Below are positions 8,167-16,278 of a stretch of DNA of 64,000 nt, one piece after another. A model generated the notes under the pieces. The model was not told where the DNA came from, made no database searches, and saw only the letters and a list, made by a program, of their open reading frames with translations. Position 1 is the first letter of the stretch. Each line of letters starts with the position of its first letter. Source of the stretch: Sporolactobacillus sp. THM7-4 (GTDB lineage Bacteria > Bacillota > Bacilli > Bacillales > Sporolactobacillaceae); assembly GCF_004153165.1 (NCBI RefSeq), contig NZ_SEMD01000007.1:119488-183487 (forward strand), read 5' to 3'. The position numbers and the translations under genes are program-made.

Positions 8167-8787
8167 ATGACTGCAAACAAGGACTCAGATCTTTTGAAAC
8201 TTTTAGATGTCCCTTTAATCAGACAAAGACCGGAGCTTCCTACCGGATGTGAAGCCGTTGCCTTAACCATGGCGCTTCACTATTATGGTGTGAACGTAAG
8301 CAAGACGGCCATTGTTGACCAAATGCCGCGGGACGTTACACCGGTGACAAGAAACGATGACGGATCCATTAAAATATGGGGCGATCCTGAAACAGGATTC
8401 ATCGGCGATCCCTATGGAAACGGTATAACGATTAATCCCAACCCATTAAAACAGGTTCTTGATCGCTACCGCAGCGGCGGCCTCGCTTTGTATGGAGAAG
8501 ACTTCAGCGCCATCGAGGATTATATAAGAAACGGAAAACCTGTCCTCGTCTGGTTTACGATTAATCATGAACTGCCGACGCCACGATTCTGGAAAACGCC
8601 GGAAGGAAAACGGATCAGTTCACCAAGACCGCTACACTGCATCGTCGTCACGGGCGCCGACAGCAAATGGGTTTATTTTAACGACTGTGAATCCACTGAA
8701 TTAAGCGGAAAAAATGTCAAAGTTGAAAAAGGTAAATTCATCCAAATTTATAACGCCATGGGGCGACGCGCATTGGTTGTAAATTGA
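8167..8787 (+). CDS. C39-like cysteine peptidase family protein
   Basis: This 206-residue papain-fold protein of the C39_2 type carries the catalytic cysteine in LPTGCEAVALTMAL (Cys28). A histidine lies in RPLHCIVVTG (His157) and a downstream Asn/Asp in YFNDC (about 172-173). YGNGITINPNPL and GKPVLVWFTIN are other family blocks. No signal peptide or membrane segment is visible, so it is probably cytosolic unless exported otherwise. GAGGATG precedes ATG 8167. Its TGA is followed, in the same frame, by the 21-bp repeat array, so a single stop separates it from about 40 in-frame heptads. The substrate is unknown. Confidence 0.75.
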   Translation: MTANKDSDLLKLLDVPLIRQRPELPTGCEAVALTMALHYYGVNVSKTAIVDQMPRDVTPVTRNDDGSIKIWGDPETGFIGDPYGNGITINPNPLKQVLDRYRSGGLALYGEDFSAIEDYIRNGKPVLVWFTINHELPTPRFWKTPEGKRISSPRPLHCIVVTGADSKWVYFNDCESTELSGKNVKVEKGKFIQIYNAMGRRALVVN

Positions 8788-8808
8788 ACAAGCCGAGATA
8801 AGAGAAAA

Positions 8809-10263
8809 CTGCCGGACGCAGCGGCTGAACTGCCGGACGCAGCGGTTAAACTGCCGATAGAAGCGGCTCAACTGCCGATAGGAACGGCACAACTGCCGAT
8901 AGGCCGAGTTCAACTGCCGATAGGAACGGCACAACTGCCGATAGAGCCGGTTAAACTGCCGATAGAAGCAGCTCAACTGCCGATAGAAGCGGCTCAACTG
9001 CCGATAGAAGGAGCTCAACTGCCGATAGAGCCGGTTAAACTGCCGATAGAAGGAGCTCAACTGCCGATACGACGAGTTAAACTGTCGATAGAAGGAGCTC
9101 AACTGCCGATAGGACCGGCTCAACTGCCGATAGAACCGGCTCAACTGCCGATAGGAGCGGCTCAACTGCCGATAGAAGGAGCTCAACTGCCGATAGAAGC
9201 GTCTCAACTGCCGATAGAAACAGCTCAACTGCCGATAGAGCCGGTTAAACTGCCGATAGAAGCGGCTCAACTGCCGATAGGAACAGCTGAACTGCCGATA
9301 GGAACGGCACAACTGCCGATAGAGCCGGTTAAACTGCCGATAGAAGGAGCTCAACTGCCGATAGGAGCAGCTCAACTGCCGATAGAAGCGTCTCAACTGC
9401 CGATAGAAGGAGCTAAACTGCCGATAGAAGGAGCTCAACTGCCGATAGAAACAGCTCAACTGCCGATAGAAGGAGCTCAACTGCCGATAGAAACAGCTCA
9501 ACTGCCGATAGAAGCGTCTCAACTGCCGATAGAGCCGGTTAAACTGCCGATAGAAGTGGCTCAACTGCCGATAGAAGCGTCTCAACTGCCGATAGAAACA
9601 GCTCAACTGCCGATAGGAACAGCTCAACTGCCGATAGGAACGGCTGAACTGCCGATAGAAGCGGCTGAACTGCCGATGAAACAGCTCAACTGCCGATACG
9701 ACGAGTTAAACTGCCGATAGGAGCAGCTCAACTGCCGATAGGAGCGGCTGAACTGCCGATAGAGCCGGCTCAACTGCCGATAGGAGCAGTTAAACTGCCG
9801 GACGAAGTCGCTCAACTGCCGATAGAAACGGCTCAACTGCCGATAGAAGGAGCTCAACTGCCGATAGAAACGGCTCAACTGCCGATAGAAGCGTCTCAAC
9901 TGCCGATAGAGCCGGTTAAACTGCCGATAGAAGGAGCTCAACTGCCGATAGGACGAGCTCAACTGCCGATAGAATCGGTTAAACTGCCGATAGAGCCGGC
10001 TCAACTGCCGATAGGACCGGCTCAACTGCCGATAGAGCCGGCTCAACTGCCGATAGAAGAGGCTCAACTGCCGATAGAACGGGCTCAACTGCCGATAGGA
10101 TCGGCTCAACTGCCGATAGAATCGGCTCAACTGCCGATAGAAGGAGCTCAACTGCCGATAGAATCGGCTCAACTGCCGATAGAAGGAGCTAAACTGCCGA
10201 TAAAATAGGCTGAACTGCCGATAGAAGAGGCTCAACTGCCGATAAAACAGGCTGAACTGCCAG
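8809..10263 (+). repeat. Tandem array B: about 69 units of 21 bp, core AACTGCCGATAG
   Basis: A 12-bp conserved half (AACTGCCGATAG) alternates with a 9-bp variable half drawn from a small set (AAGCGGCTC, AAGGAGCTC, AAGCGTCTC, AAACAGCTC, GAGCCGGTTA and others). The period stays at 21 bp except for one 20-bp unit near 9668. Both strands are free of stops in one frame: LPIEAAQ heptads forward, FYRQLSR heptads in reverse. The first two units carry GGACGCAGCGG. The reverse frame has no credible start or ribosome site, so I treat it as a non-coding array. Confidence 0.92.
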
Positions 10264-10376
10264 ACAGCACAATTTTAATGTTAATCGTTTAATAAAGTTC
10301 AGGGGATTTGCCGAGTTCTATGAGATGAAAGAAACCATGGCCATCCCGATGCCAATAACGAAAGGATGTTCCAAAG

Positions 10377-11087
10377 ATGGGGCTGATCTCAAAATACGAC
10401 TATATTCTCTTTGACGCGGACAACACGCTGTTCGATTATGACAAAGCAGAAGCGGCTGCTCTCGAAAAAACGATGAAACGTTTCGGGTATTTCTGCGATG
10501 ATACCACGCGTGCAACATACCGGATCGTTAATCAAAACTTATGGAATCAGTTTGAAGCAAAAGACATTTCGATTAAGGATCTTCAGGTAGAACGTTTCAG
10601 TCGGCTGTTTACTGAATTGGGAATCGAAGGGGATGCGGCTGCTTTCAACCTGACCTATCTCAAAACACTTGCCGACAGCGCACATTTAATCGATGGGGCC
10701 GAAGAATTATGCGGCGTACTGAGTAAGTACAGCCGGCTGGTGATCGTGACCAATGGCATTTCGATGACGCAGCATAGAAGGTTTGATCGATCTGCCATAA
10801 AAGATGATTTTGAGGCTTTATTTGTTTCAGAAGATATTGGCTTTCGGAAACCGCAAGTTGAATTTTTTAAGTATGTCTTTTCGGCACTGCAGATTCGTAA
10901 CAAAAATAAAGTGCTGATCGTCGGCGATTCGTTGACGGCCGATATTCAGGGCGGGGAGAACGCCGGAATTGCGACGTGCTGGTACAATCCAGGGAAAAAG
11001 GAAAATCATACGGGAATTGATGTCGATTTTGAAATCGGGCATTTGGCGGAGCTGAAGGAGATCGTCCTGGCCGAAGAATTGAATTGA
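10377..11087 (+). CDS. HAD-superfamily 5'-nucleotidase, YjjG/YfnB family
   Basis: This 236-residue HAD hydrolase has motif I FDADNTLFDYD, motif II IVTNGIS, and motifs III/IV ending in GFRKPQVEFF and LIVGDSLTADIQGG. This set matches the YjjG/YfnB pyrimidine nucleotidase group, which dephosphorylates nucleoside monophosphates including non-canonical ones. AAAGGATG precedes ATG 10377. The last 16 codons, ending in AELKEIVLAEELN, are the first unit of a 51-bp tandem repeat that continues downstream, each copy carrying its own stop. Confidence 0.85.
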   Translation: MGLISKYDYILFDADNTLFDYDKAEAAALEKTMKRFGYFCDDTTRATYRIVNQNLWNQFEAKDISIKDLQVERFSRLFTELGIEGDAAAFNLTYLKTLADSAHLIDGAEELCGVLSKYSRLVIVTNGISMTQHRRFDRSAIKDDFEALFVSEDIGFRKPQVEFFKYVFSALQIRNKNKVLIVGDSLTADIQGGENAGIATCWYNPGKKENHTGIDVDFEIGHLAELKEIVLAEELN

Positions 11088-11325
11088 ACGCATTTGGCGG
11101 AGCTGAAGGAGATCGTCCTGGCCGAGGAATTGAATTAAACGCATTTGGCGGAGCTGAAGGAGATCGTCCTGGCCGAAGAATTGAATTGAACGTATTTGGC
11201 GGAGCTGAAGGAGATCGTCCTGGCCGAGGAATTGAATTAAACGCATTTGGCGGAGCTGAAGGAGATCGTCCTGGCCGAAGAATTGAATTGAACGCGTTTG
11301 GCGGAGCTGAAGGAGATCGTCCTGA
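11039..11325 (+). repeat. 51-bp tandem repeat derived from the HAD gene 3' end
   Basis: Units starting GC[AG]TTTGGCGGAGCTG occur at 11039, 11090, 11141, 11192, 11243 and 11294, exactly 51 bp apart; the last is cut after about 31 bp. The first lies inside the HAD gene and includes its stop. Units alternate GAAGAATTGAATTG and GAGGAATTGAATTA (A-B-A-B-A), implying duplication of a 102-bp dimer. Confidence 0.95.
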
Positions 11326-11465
11326 GGACCGTTTTTCTGCCGGGACTTTTGTTTTTCGCCCGGCAGGTGGCTTCCTGCTGGACGCGCCGGGGAAAGCTGC
11401 CCTATAATAAAATTGTGACAGATGTGTGAAAGTGAAATAACATTCATGGAAAAGAGGAATGCGTT

Positions 11466-11942
11466 ATGGATCCGAAGGCAAAAAAGGCTGCCCTGCGCGG
11501 AATTACATATGGATTGTATTTGGTTGGGACTAAAGATGATAACGGAGTCAACGCGTTTGCGGGAAACTTTCTGACGCAGACCTCCTTTGAACCGCCGATG
11601 GTCGCTCTCGCTGCCAAGGCAGGCACTCGTTCACAGGAACAAATTGCGGCAAACGGCGTATTTAGTGTCAATGTTCTGGAAAGCGGCCAGAAAGACGTGG
11701 TTACCGCTTTTTTCCGTCCAGTGGAACCAGAAGGCAGCAAACTGGCAGGGTATGAATTTTACACTGAAGAGACGGGATGCCCGATCTTTAAGGATGCACT
11801 CAGCTTTTTCGAATGCAAGGTTGTTGAGCAGGTTGAAAAAGGCGACCACTATATTTATGTCGGAGAAGTCATTAACGCCGGGGTTCACCGCGAAGGCGAT
11901 CCGCTGACGATGAAAGAAACCGGGTTCTACTACGGCGGCTGA
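11466..11942 (+). CDS. Flavin reductase-like FMN-binding protein
   Basis: This 158-residue protein has the flavin reductase-like split-barrel pattern. It opens with ITYGLYLVGTKDDNGVNAFAGNF, contains QTSFEPPMVALA and FSVNVLESGQ, and ends HYIYVGEVINAG. Members bind FMN and reduce flavin or serve as small oxidoreductases. GAGGAATG precedes ATG 11466. It stands alone between the 51-bp repeat and a hairpin at 12068. The physiological substrate is not evident. Confidence 0.8.
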   Translation: MDPKAKKAALRGITYGLYLVGTKDDNGVNAFAGNFLTQTSFEPPMVALAAKAGTRSQEQIAANGVFSVNVLESGQKDVVTAFFRPVEPEGSKLAGYEFYTEETGCPIFKDALSFFECKVVEQVEKGDHYIYVGEVINAGVHREGDPLTMKETGFYYGG

Positions 11943-12067
11943 CCATGCTCTAAAATAGACTGATGAAAACGAACCAACACTGAAGAAGCTGCCCATGGAA
12001 AAGCAGTCGAATGACAGGGTTCAAATTCGAAAATGCTGGTTGTTTCATAACATCTAAATAAAAGAAT

Positions 12068-12112
12068 GGCTGTCTCACCGTCCAAAAAACAGACTCATGA
12101 GACAGCCTCTTA
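12068..12112 (+). terminator. Hairpin, probable terminator of the flavin reductase gene
   Basis: GGCTGTCTCA (12068-12077) is perfectly complementary to TGAGACAGCC (12098-12107). It is followed only by TCTT, so termination may be weak. Confidence 0.5.
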
Positions 12113-12269
12113 AGTTTCAAGAGATTCAGACAGTATCGAGCCAGAGACGACAGGAACGATAAAAAAACAATTTTTTCTGCTCGTTCTAAATGGTGACAAG
12201 ATCAATCGGCGCTGCTTTTACAGGCAGGAAAAAAATTTTATCCAAGGATCAGGTTGCTGATACATTCTT

Positions 12270-12347
12270 TTTTCAAGATCCTTTGAACATCTTTTGTCAA
12301 GGCCATCGAAACATCTTTTGTCAAGGTCCTTGAAACATCTTTTATCA
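12270..12347 (+). repeat. Short 24-bp direct repeats (family E)
   Basis: Three imperfect units of about 24 bp read CAAGRYCnTyGAAACATCTTTT, for example CAAGGCCATCGAAACATC and CAAGGTCCTTGAAACATC. No gene is in this stretch. Confidence 0.7.
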
Positions 12348-12391
12348 CGATAAGAAAAGGCTCCCGTGTCAATTAAAAGAACTTATCTTTC

Positions 12392-12538
12392 TCACCAGAA
12401 AAACGGATAGGGACGAAATGCGAGACTGCCTAATGCCGCTCCTGTAAATCCACCGACTAATCCACCAGCAAATCCGCCGTAAAAGGCGCCCGGGTATGGA
12501 CCATAACCATACCCGGGTGGATATGGATAACCAAACAT
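12392..12538 (-). CDS. Small Gly/Tyr/Pro-rich protein
   Basis: ATG at 12538 has a strong ribosome site (AAGGAGTG, five bases upstream). It opens 48 codons reading FGYPYPPGYGYGPYPG, then a glycine-rich hydrophobic stretch GGLVGGFTGAALG, ending in FRPYPFFW. The layout, with a Gly-Tyr-Pro head and a short apolar segment, recalls small coat or envelope-associated proteins of spore formers, but no defined family was recognised. The good start and uninterrupted biased composition argue for a real gene. Confidence 0.6.
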   Translation of the reverse strand: MFGYPYPPGYGYGPYPGAFYGGFAGGLVGGFTGAALGSLAFRPYPFFW

Positions 12539-12720
12539 ACTTTCACTCCTTAAGTTTTAATTGACCACTTTCCCTCTGTAAAACAACAACACGCGGAAAA
12601 CGTTGAAGGAGGAAGTGTCTTGCTTTTATTATATGGGACCGTCCCAGCAGTGAATGGGACAACAGCAGAGGGTTTACGCCCTTTTTCCAGTCTTGAAAAT
12701 GCCTGCACGTTCTAACGGAG

Positions 12721-12902
12721 TGAACTGCATCGGTACTCAGGTGCCGAGCCTCCAGGAACATTGCAGACTTATTCAAGGCATTTTAGCCTTGAACAGAGGT
12801 TACAACTCTTTTAACTAAGGCTCGTTCCAAGCCAATAGTTAGAATGTTTTTCTGCTACATAAATGGCCTGCCGGTTTTTCTCGGGCTGGCGACCTGAATA
12901 AA
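12721..12902 (-). mobile_element. tnpB-less IS200/IS605 derivative (PATE-like)
   Basis: About 182 bp matches both ends of the tnpB element at 47.5-48.9 kb. Its first 125 bp follow that element's right end and tnpB 3' tail (TTCCAAGCCAATA, TAGAATGTTTTT shared). It then jumps to the left-end hairpin (TCTCGGGCTGGCGACCTG versus TCTCGAACTGGCGACCTG). The tnpB coding body is deleted. The subterminal hairpin CGGTACTCAGGTGCCG is kept. Confidence 0.75.
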
Positions 12903-13001
12903 ACGGACGAACAAACAGACCTGGACAGGCTGAATGGCATAAGATAAGTGAACAAACCGCCGAATTTCAGTACACATAAAATACTTTATCGGATAAACGC
13001 G

Positions 13002-13030
13002 TTGCATCAAAAAATCGAATGTGGTAGAAT
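13002..13030 (+). promoter_or_regulatory. Sigma-A-type promoter for the PfoR-like gene
   Basis: TTGCAT (13002-13007) and TAGAAT (13025-13030) are separated by 17 bp and lie about 64 bp before the start codon. Confidence 0.6.
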
Positions 13031-13093
13031 AACCTCACTCACTCATAAGGATGAAGAAAAGAGAGAAACAGAAAACAGAGGAGATGTTTACAA

Positions 13094-14203
13094 GTGGGAA
13101 AAGAGAAACTGACGGTGAAGGCTTTTGTTAACAAAGTTCTGGTCGGTCATGCGATTGGGATTGTTGCCGGGTTGATCCCTTCTGCTCTGCTTGGAGAATT
13201 AAGCAAAGCGTTGATGAATCAGCTGCCTGTTTTTGCGATCCTGTATCATCTTGTAACGATTTACATGCTGGCGGTTCCGCTTCTGATCGGTGCGGCAGTG
13301 GCGTTCCAATTTAAAATGAAGCCGATTCCGATGGTCTGTGTTGCCGCAGCCGCCTGGGTTGGCTCCGGGGCACTCGTTTTCACGCCCGGCGGCATTTTGA
13401 TCAACGGGATGGGCGATTTAGTCAACATATTGGTGACGATCGGTTTAACTTGCGGGTTAGTTCTACTCATTGGCGGACGGCTGGGATCGTTTGAACCGCT
13501 TGTGATGCCGCTGATTGTCTGCACCATCGGCGGCGGGCTGGGGCTGGCTCTTTATCCATACGTACATGCCGTAACGGTTGGGCTGGGAAAGATGATCAAC
13601 AGCTTCTCCATTTTACAGCCGATTCCAATGGGCATTTTAATTGCGGTCAGTTTCTCAGTTATCCTGATCTCGCCGTTCTCGACCGTTGCTATTGCTACGG
13701 CGATCGGCATGAGCGGGCTTGCGTCCGGAGCGGGCAATTTGGGTTGCGTTGCGGCAGCTGTCGGCATGTTTGTCGGCGGGCTGCGTGTGAATAAAATCGG
13801 CCTGTCGCTTTCTATCGTGCTTGGCACACCGAAAATTATGATAGCAGCGGTAGTTCGGCAGCCGAGGATCATTGTCCCGATCGTGCTCAATGCGGCGCTG
13901 CTGGGTACGCTTGGCGCGATTTTCCAGATTAAGGGGACGCCGATCAGTGCCGGATTTGGTTTCTCAGGGCTGGTTGGCCCGATCAATGCCATTCATTTCA
14001 TGGCGGGCGGCTGGACTGCTGCCAATCTAATCATCATCGGGCTCGTTTTCATTGCGGTGCCTTTTGCCGGAGGATTTTTCTTCGAATGGTTCTGCCGGAA
14101 CGTTCTCCATCTCTACAAGACTGAAGATTACAGTACGGAACTTTCGGATTTCAAAAAAGAGGAACCCGTGCTGCAGCCGAAGCTTGTCCCGGAAGAAGCA
14201 TAA
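13094..14203 (+). CDS. PfoR-like PTS transporter subunit IIC family membrane protein
   Basis: This 369-residue protein has about ten hydrophobic segments and the glycine-rich loops of the PTS_EIIC_2/PfoR family. Examples are GGILINGMGDLVNILVTIG, ISPFSTVAIATAIGMSGLA and GTPISAGFGFSGLVGPINA. The family is related to PTS IIC components, but several members act without known IIA/IIB partners. None is encoded nearby, so the substrate is unknown. The last 35 residues are charged and cytosolic. It begins at GTG 13094 after GAGGAGATG. It is monocistronic, with its own promoter at 13002-13030. Confidence 0.75.
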   Translation: MGKEKLTVKAFVNKVLVGHAIGIVAGLIPSALLGELSKALMNQLPVFAILYHLVTIYMLAVPLLIGAAVAFQFKMKPIPMVCVAAAAWVGSGALVFTPGGILINGMGDLVNILVTIGLTCGLVLLIGGRLGSFEPLVMPLIVCTIGGGLGLALYPYVHAVTVGLGKMINSFSILQPIPMGILIAVSFSVILISPFSTVAIATAIGMSGLASGAGNLGCVAAAVGMFVGGLRVNKIGLSLSIVLGTPKIMIAAVVRQPRIIVPIVLNAALLGTLGAIFQIKGTPISAGFGFSGLVGPINAIHFMAGGWTAANLIIIGLVFIAVPFAGGFFFEWFCRNVLHLYKTEDYSTELSDFKKEEPVLQPKLVPEEA

Positions 14204-14309
14204 TTTACAGCATAAAGACCGCAATCAGCTAATGCAGGGAGAACCCGCACCCAGGCAAAAAGTTGAATGAGAATGAGGCGGGTTATTTTAAAATCAGGTT
14301 TTAAATAAA

Positions 14310-14342
14310 GATTCCCCCCAAAAAATAATGGGAGGGAATCTA
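14310..14342. terminator. Hairpin downstream of the PfoR-like gene
   Basis: AGATTCCCCCC pairs with GGGAGGGAATCT around an A-rich loop. It lies about 110 bp after the PfoR-like gene and probably serves as its terminator. Confidence 0.5.
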
Positions 14343-14488
14343 ATTTCGTCACACAACAGATATCGCGGAGAAAAAACCACGATTGGTCATGATAAAAGAA
14401 AAGGTTGAACGATCGGATCATGAGAAGGCGGGAGAAGCTTTTCGCTTTGAGTTATAAAGATTACCTTCCAATAGTGTAAGAGCTACTA

Positions 14489-14526
14489 AGGCTCAGCCGG
14501 TGCCTGAAGGCCCGGCTGAGCCTGAT
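14489..14526. terminator. Terminator between convergent genes
   Basis: AGGCTCAGCCGG (14489-14500) pairs with CCGGCTGAGCCT (about 14512-14523). On the minus strand it immediately follows the amino acid permease stop codon. Confidence 0.75.
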
Positions 14527-14528
14527 CT

Positions 14529-15863
14529 TTATTTTCGAAAATGATAAGCAACGGCCAGAAGCAAAAACCAGACGGGTGTGACAAACAGCGCAACCCGTGT
14601 ATCCCCGGCCAGTCCGATTAAAACAAGCAGAAAAACGAAGAAAATAAGGATCAGCCAGTTGATTGCCGGGGCAAATGGGGCCTTGAATATTGATTTTGCA
14701 GCAAGATCAGGACGCTTTTTCAAATAAATAATATGTGAAATCAGAATGATGCTCCATACCCAGATAAAACAGATGGCACTTATACTGGTTACCAGTGTAA
14801 AGACAAAGTCGGGCAGAAGGTAGTTCAATAAGACACCTACAGAAAGTGCTGCTGCAGAAAAAATGAGTGCAGAACTTGGGACTGAGCTTTTACCTAATAC
14901 TGAAAAGGTTTTTGGCGCGTTGCCTTCGCGTCCAAGCGAGAATAACATACGGCTTGTTGAGAAAAGACCACTGTTGCAGGCTGAGGCTGCGGAAGTCAGG
15001 ACAACAAAATTGATAACACTTGCAGCCGCCGGGACGCCGACCAGCGTAAAGACTTTAACAAACGGACTGCTATTGGGATTGAGCATTGTCCAGGGGGTAA
15101 TACACAGAATCATAAACAGGGCTCCGATGTAGAAAAGCAAAACACGGACAGGCAAGCTGTTGATTGCCCGCGGGATATTCCTTTCCGGATCGGCCGTTTC
15201 AGCGGACGTAACACCGACAAGTTCGATACCGACAAATGAGAAAACCGCCATCTGAAATCCGAGAAAGAATCCGGATACTCCATGAGGAAACATCCCTCCG
15301 TAAGACCAGATGTTCTGAACAGAAACATGTCCGGTACCGGTTTTGAAACTAAATAAAATCATCATCAGACCCAGGATAATCAGAGCGACAATGGTGATGA
15401 CTTTAATGATGGCAAACCAAAATTCGATTTCTCCGAACATTCTGACCGTGAGCAGGTTTAAAATCATTAATATCAGGAGACAGAGAAGAGCCGGAACCCA
15501 TTGCGGCACGTTAAACCAGAACTGAATGTATTTTCCTACCGCTGTTATATCAGCCATGGCCGTCATGATCCAGCAGAACCAGTAAGTCCACCCGGTAACA
15601 AAACCGGCCCATGGACCGATATATTCGTTTGCGAAATCTGTAAAAGATGTATATTCGGAATTAGAAAGCAGTAATTCGCCAAGCGCTCGCATAACGAAAA
15701 AAAGGGCGGTGCCAATGATCAGGTAGGCAAAAAGAATGGACGGGCCCGCCAGATGAATCGCTTTACCCGATCCAAGAAATAATCCCGTTCCAATAGCTCC
15801 GCCAATCGCAATTAATTGAATATGTCTGTTTTTCAGCCGTCTTTCCAGTTTCTGTTCGGCCAA
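14529..15863 (-). CDS. APC-family amino acid permease, CycA/AroP-like
   Basis: This 444-residue, twelve-helix amino acid-polyamine-organocation transporter opens ERRLKNRHIQLIAIGGAIGTGLFLGSG, the hallmark of the AAT subfamily (AroP, CycA, YtnA). GFQMAVFSFVGIELVGVTSAE is the conserved helix 6-7 region. It should be a proton-driven importer, with D-Ala/Gly/Ser or aromatic amino acids as likely substrates. The best start is TTG 15863, preceded by AGGGGGAAT. An ATG at 15989 would add 42 residues with no ribosome site. It is monocistronic, ending in the terminator at 14489-14526. Confidence 0.88.
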   Translation of the reverse strand: MAEQKLERRLKNRHIQLIAIGGAIGTGLFLGSGKAIHLAGPSILFAYLIIGTALFFVMRALGELLLSNSEYTSFTDFANEYIGPWAGFVTGWTYWFCWIMTAMADITAVGKYIQFWFNVPQWVPALLCLLILMILNLLTVRMFGEIEFWFAIIKVITIVALIILGLMMILFSFKTGTGHVSVQNIWSYGGMFPHGVSGFFLGFQMAVFSFVGIELVGVTSAETADPERNIPRAINSLPVRVLLFYIGALFMILCITPWTMLNPNSSPFVKVFTLVGVPAAASVINFVVLTSAASACNSGLFSTSRMLFSLGREGNAPKTFSVLGKSSVPSSALIFSAAALSVGVLLNYLLPDFVFTLVTSISAICFIWVWSIILISHIIYLKKRPDLAAKSIFKAPFAPAINWLILIFFVFLLVLIGLAGDTRVALFVTPVWFLLLAVAYHFRK

Positions 15864-15987
15864 GATAATTCCCCCTGCTTTTTCTATTTTCTGTATTCTC
15901 TTACTAAACGTGTGAAATGAGTGCCGTTCAATTATAGCAAAAATCGGACTGCGAAGGGAAGGTTGAGAAGCACCTTTAGAGACGTGC

Positions 15988-16132
15988 AAAATATTGGCAG
16001 GCGGGGGAACATACCGGCAGTTGAGCGAAAATATCGGTTGTCATGCGGAAATATCGGTTGTCATGCAGAAATATCGGGGGTCATGCTGAAATATCAGCGA
16101 GATTCGGAACATATCGACGGTCGCACCTGGAT
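15988..16132 (+). repeat. Array C1: about 7 units of 20 bp, core AAATATCGG
   Basis: Consecutive 20-bp units read AAATATCGGTTGTCATGCGG, AAATATCGGTTGTCATGCAG, AAATATCGGGGGTCATGCTG and then more diverged copies with AACATATCG. They lie in the divergent gap between the amino acid permease and threonine aldolase genes. The same core recurs at 18.1 and 40.9 kb. Confidence 0.85.
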
Positions 16133-16278
16133 AAGGTATCGTGTTTCATTGATCTGAATACTAAGGAAAGTCTGACGATGACTTTTCACTGAAAATGTCC
16201 TATTATCAATAGTGTATGAACCGTCAAATCTGATTTTTTTAAAAAGTCAATGTATGGACCAAAGATGGAGGATGAGAA

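Noticed and set aside
8701-10235. Two minus-strand proteins made of FYRQLSR repeats
   Set aside because: They are frames through array B, start within repeats without ribosome sites, and are broken by a one-base shift near 9668.
8809-10263. CRISPR array
   Set aside because: The unit is only 21 bp, the variable half is 9 bp and drawn from a small recurring set, and no cas genes are present.
11084-11407. Glycine-rich 107-residue protein
   Set aside because: It is an off-frame reading of the 51-bp repeats.
12543-12776. 77-residue minus-strand protein
   Set aside because: It overlaps the deleted IS200/IS605 copy, and the real small gene lies just after it with its own start.
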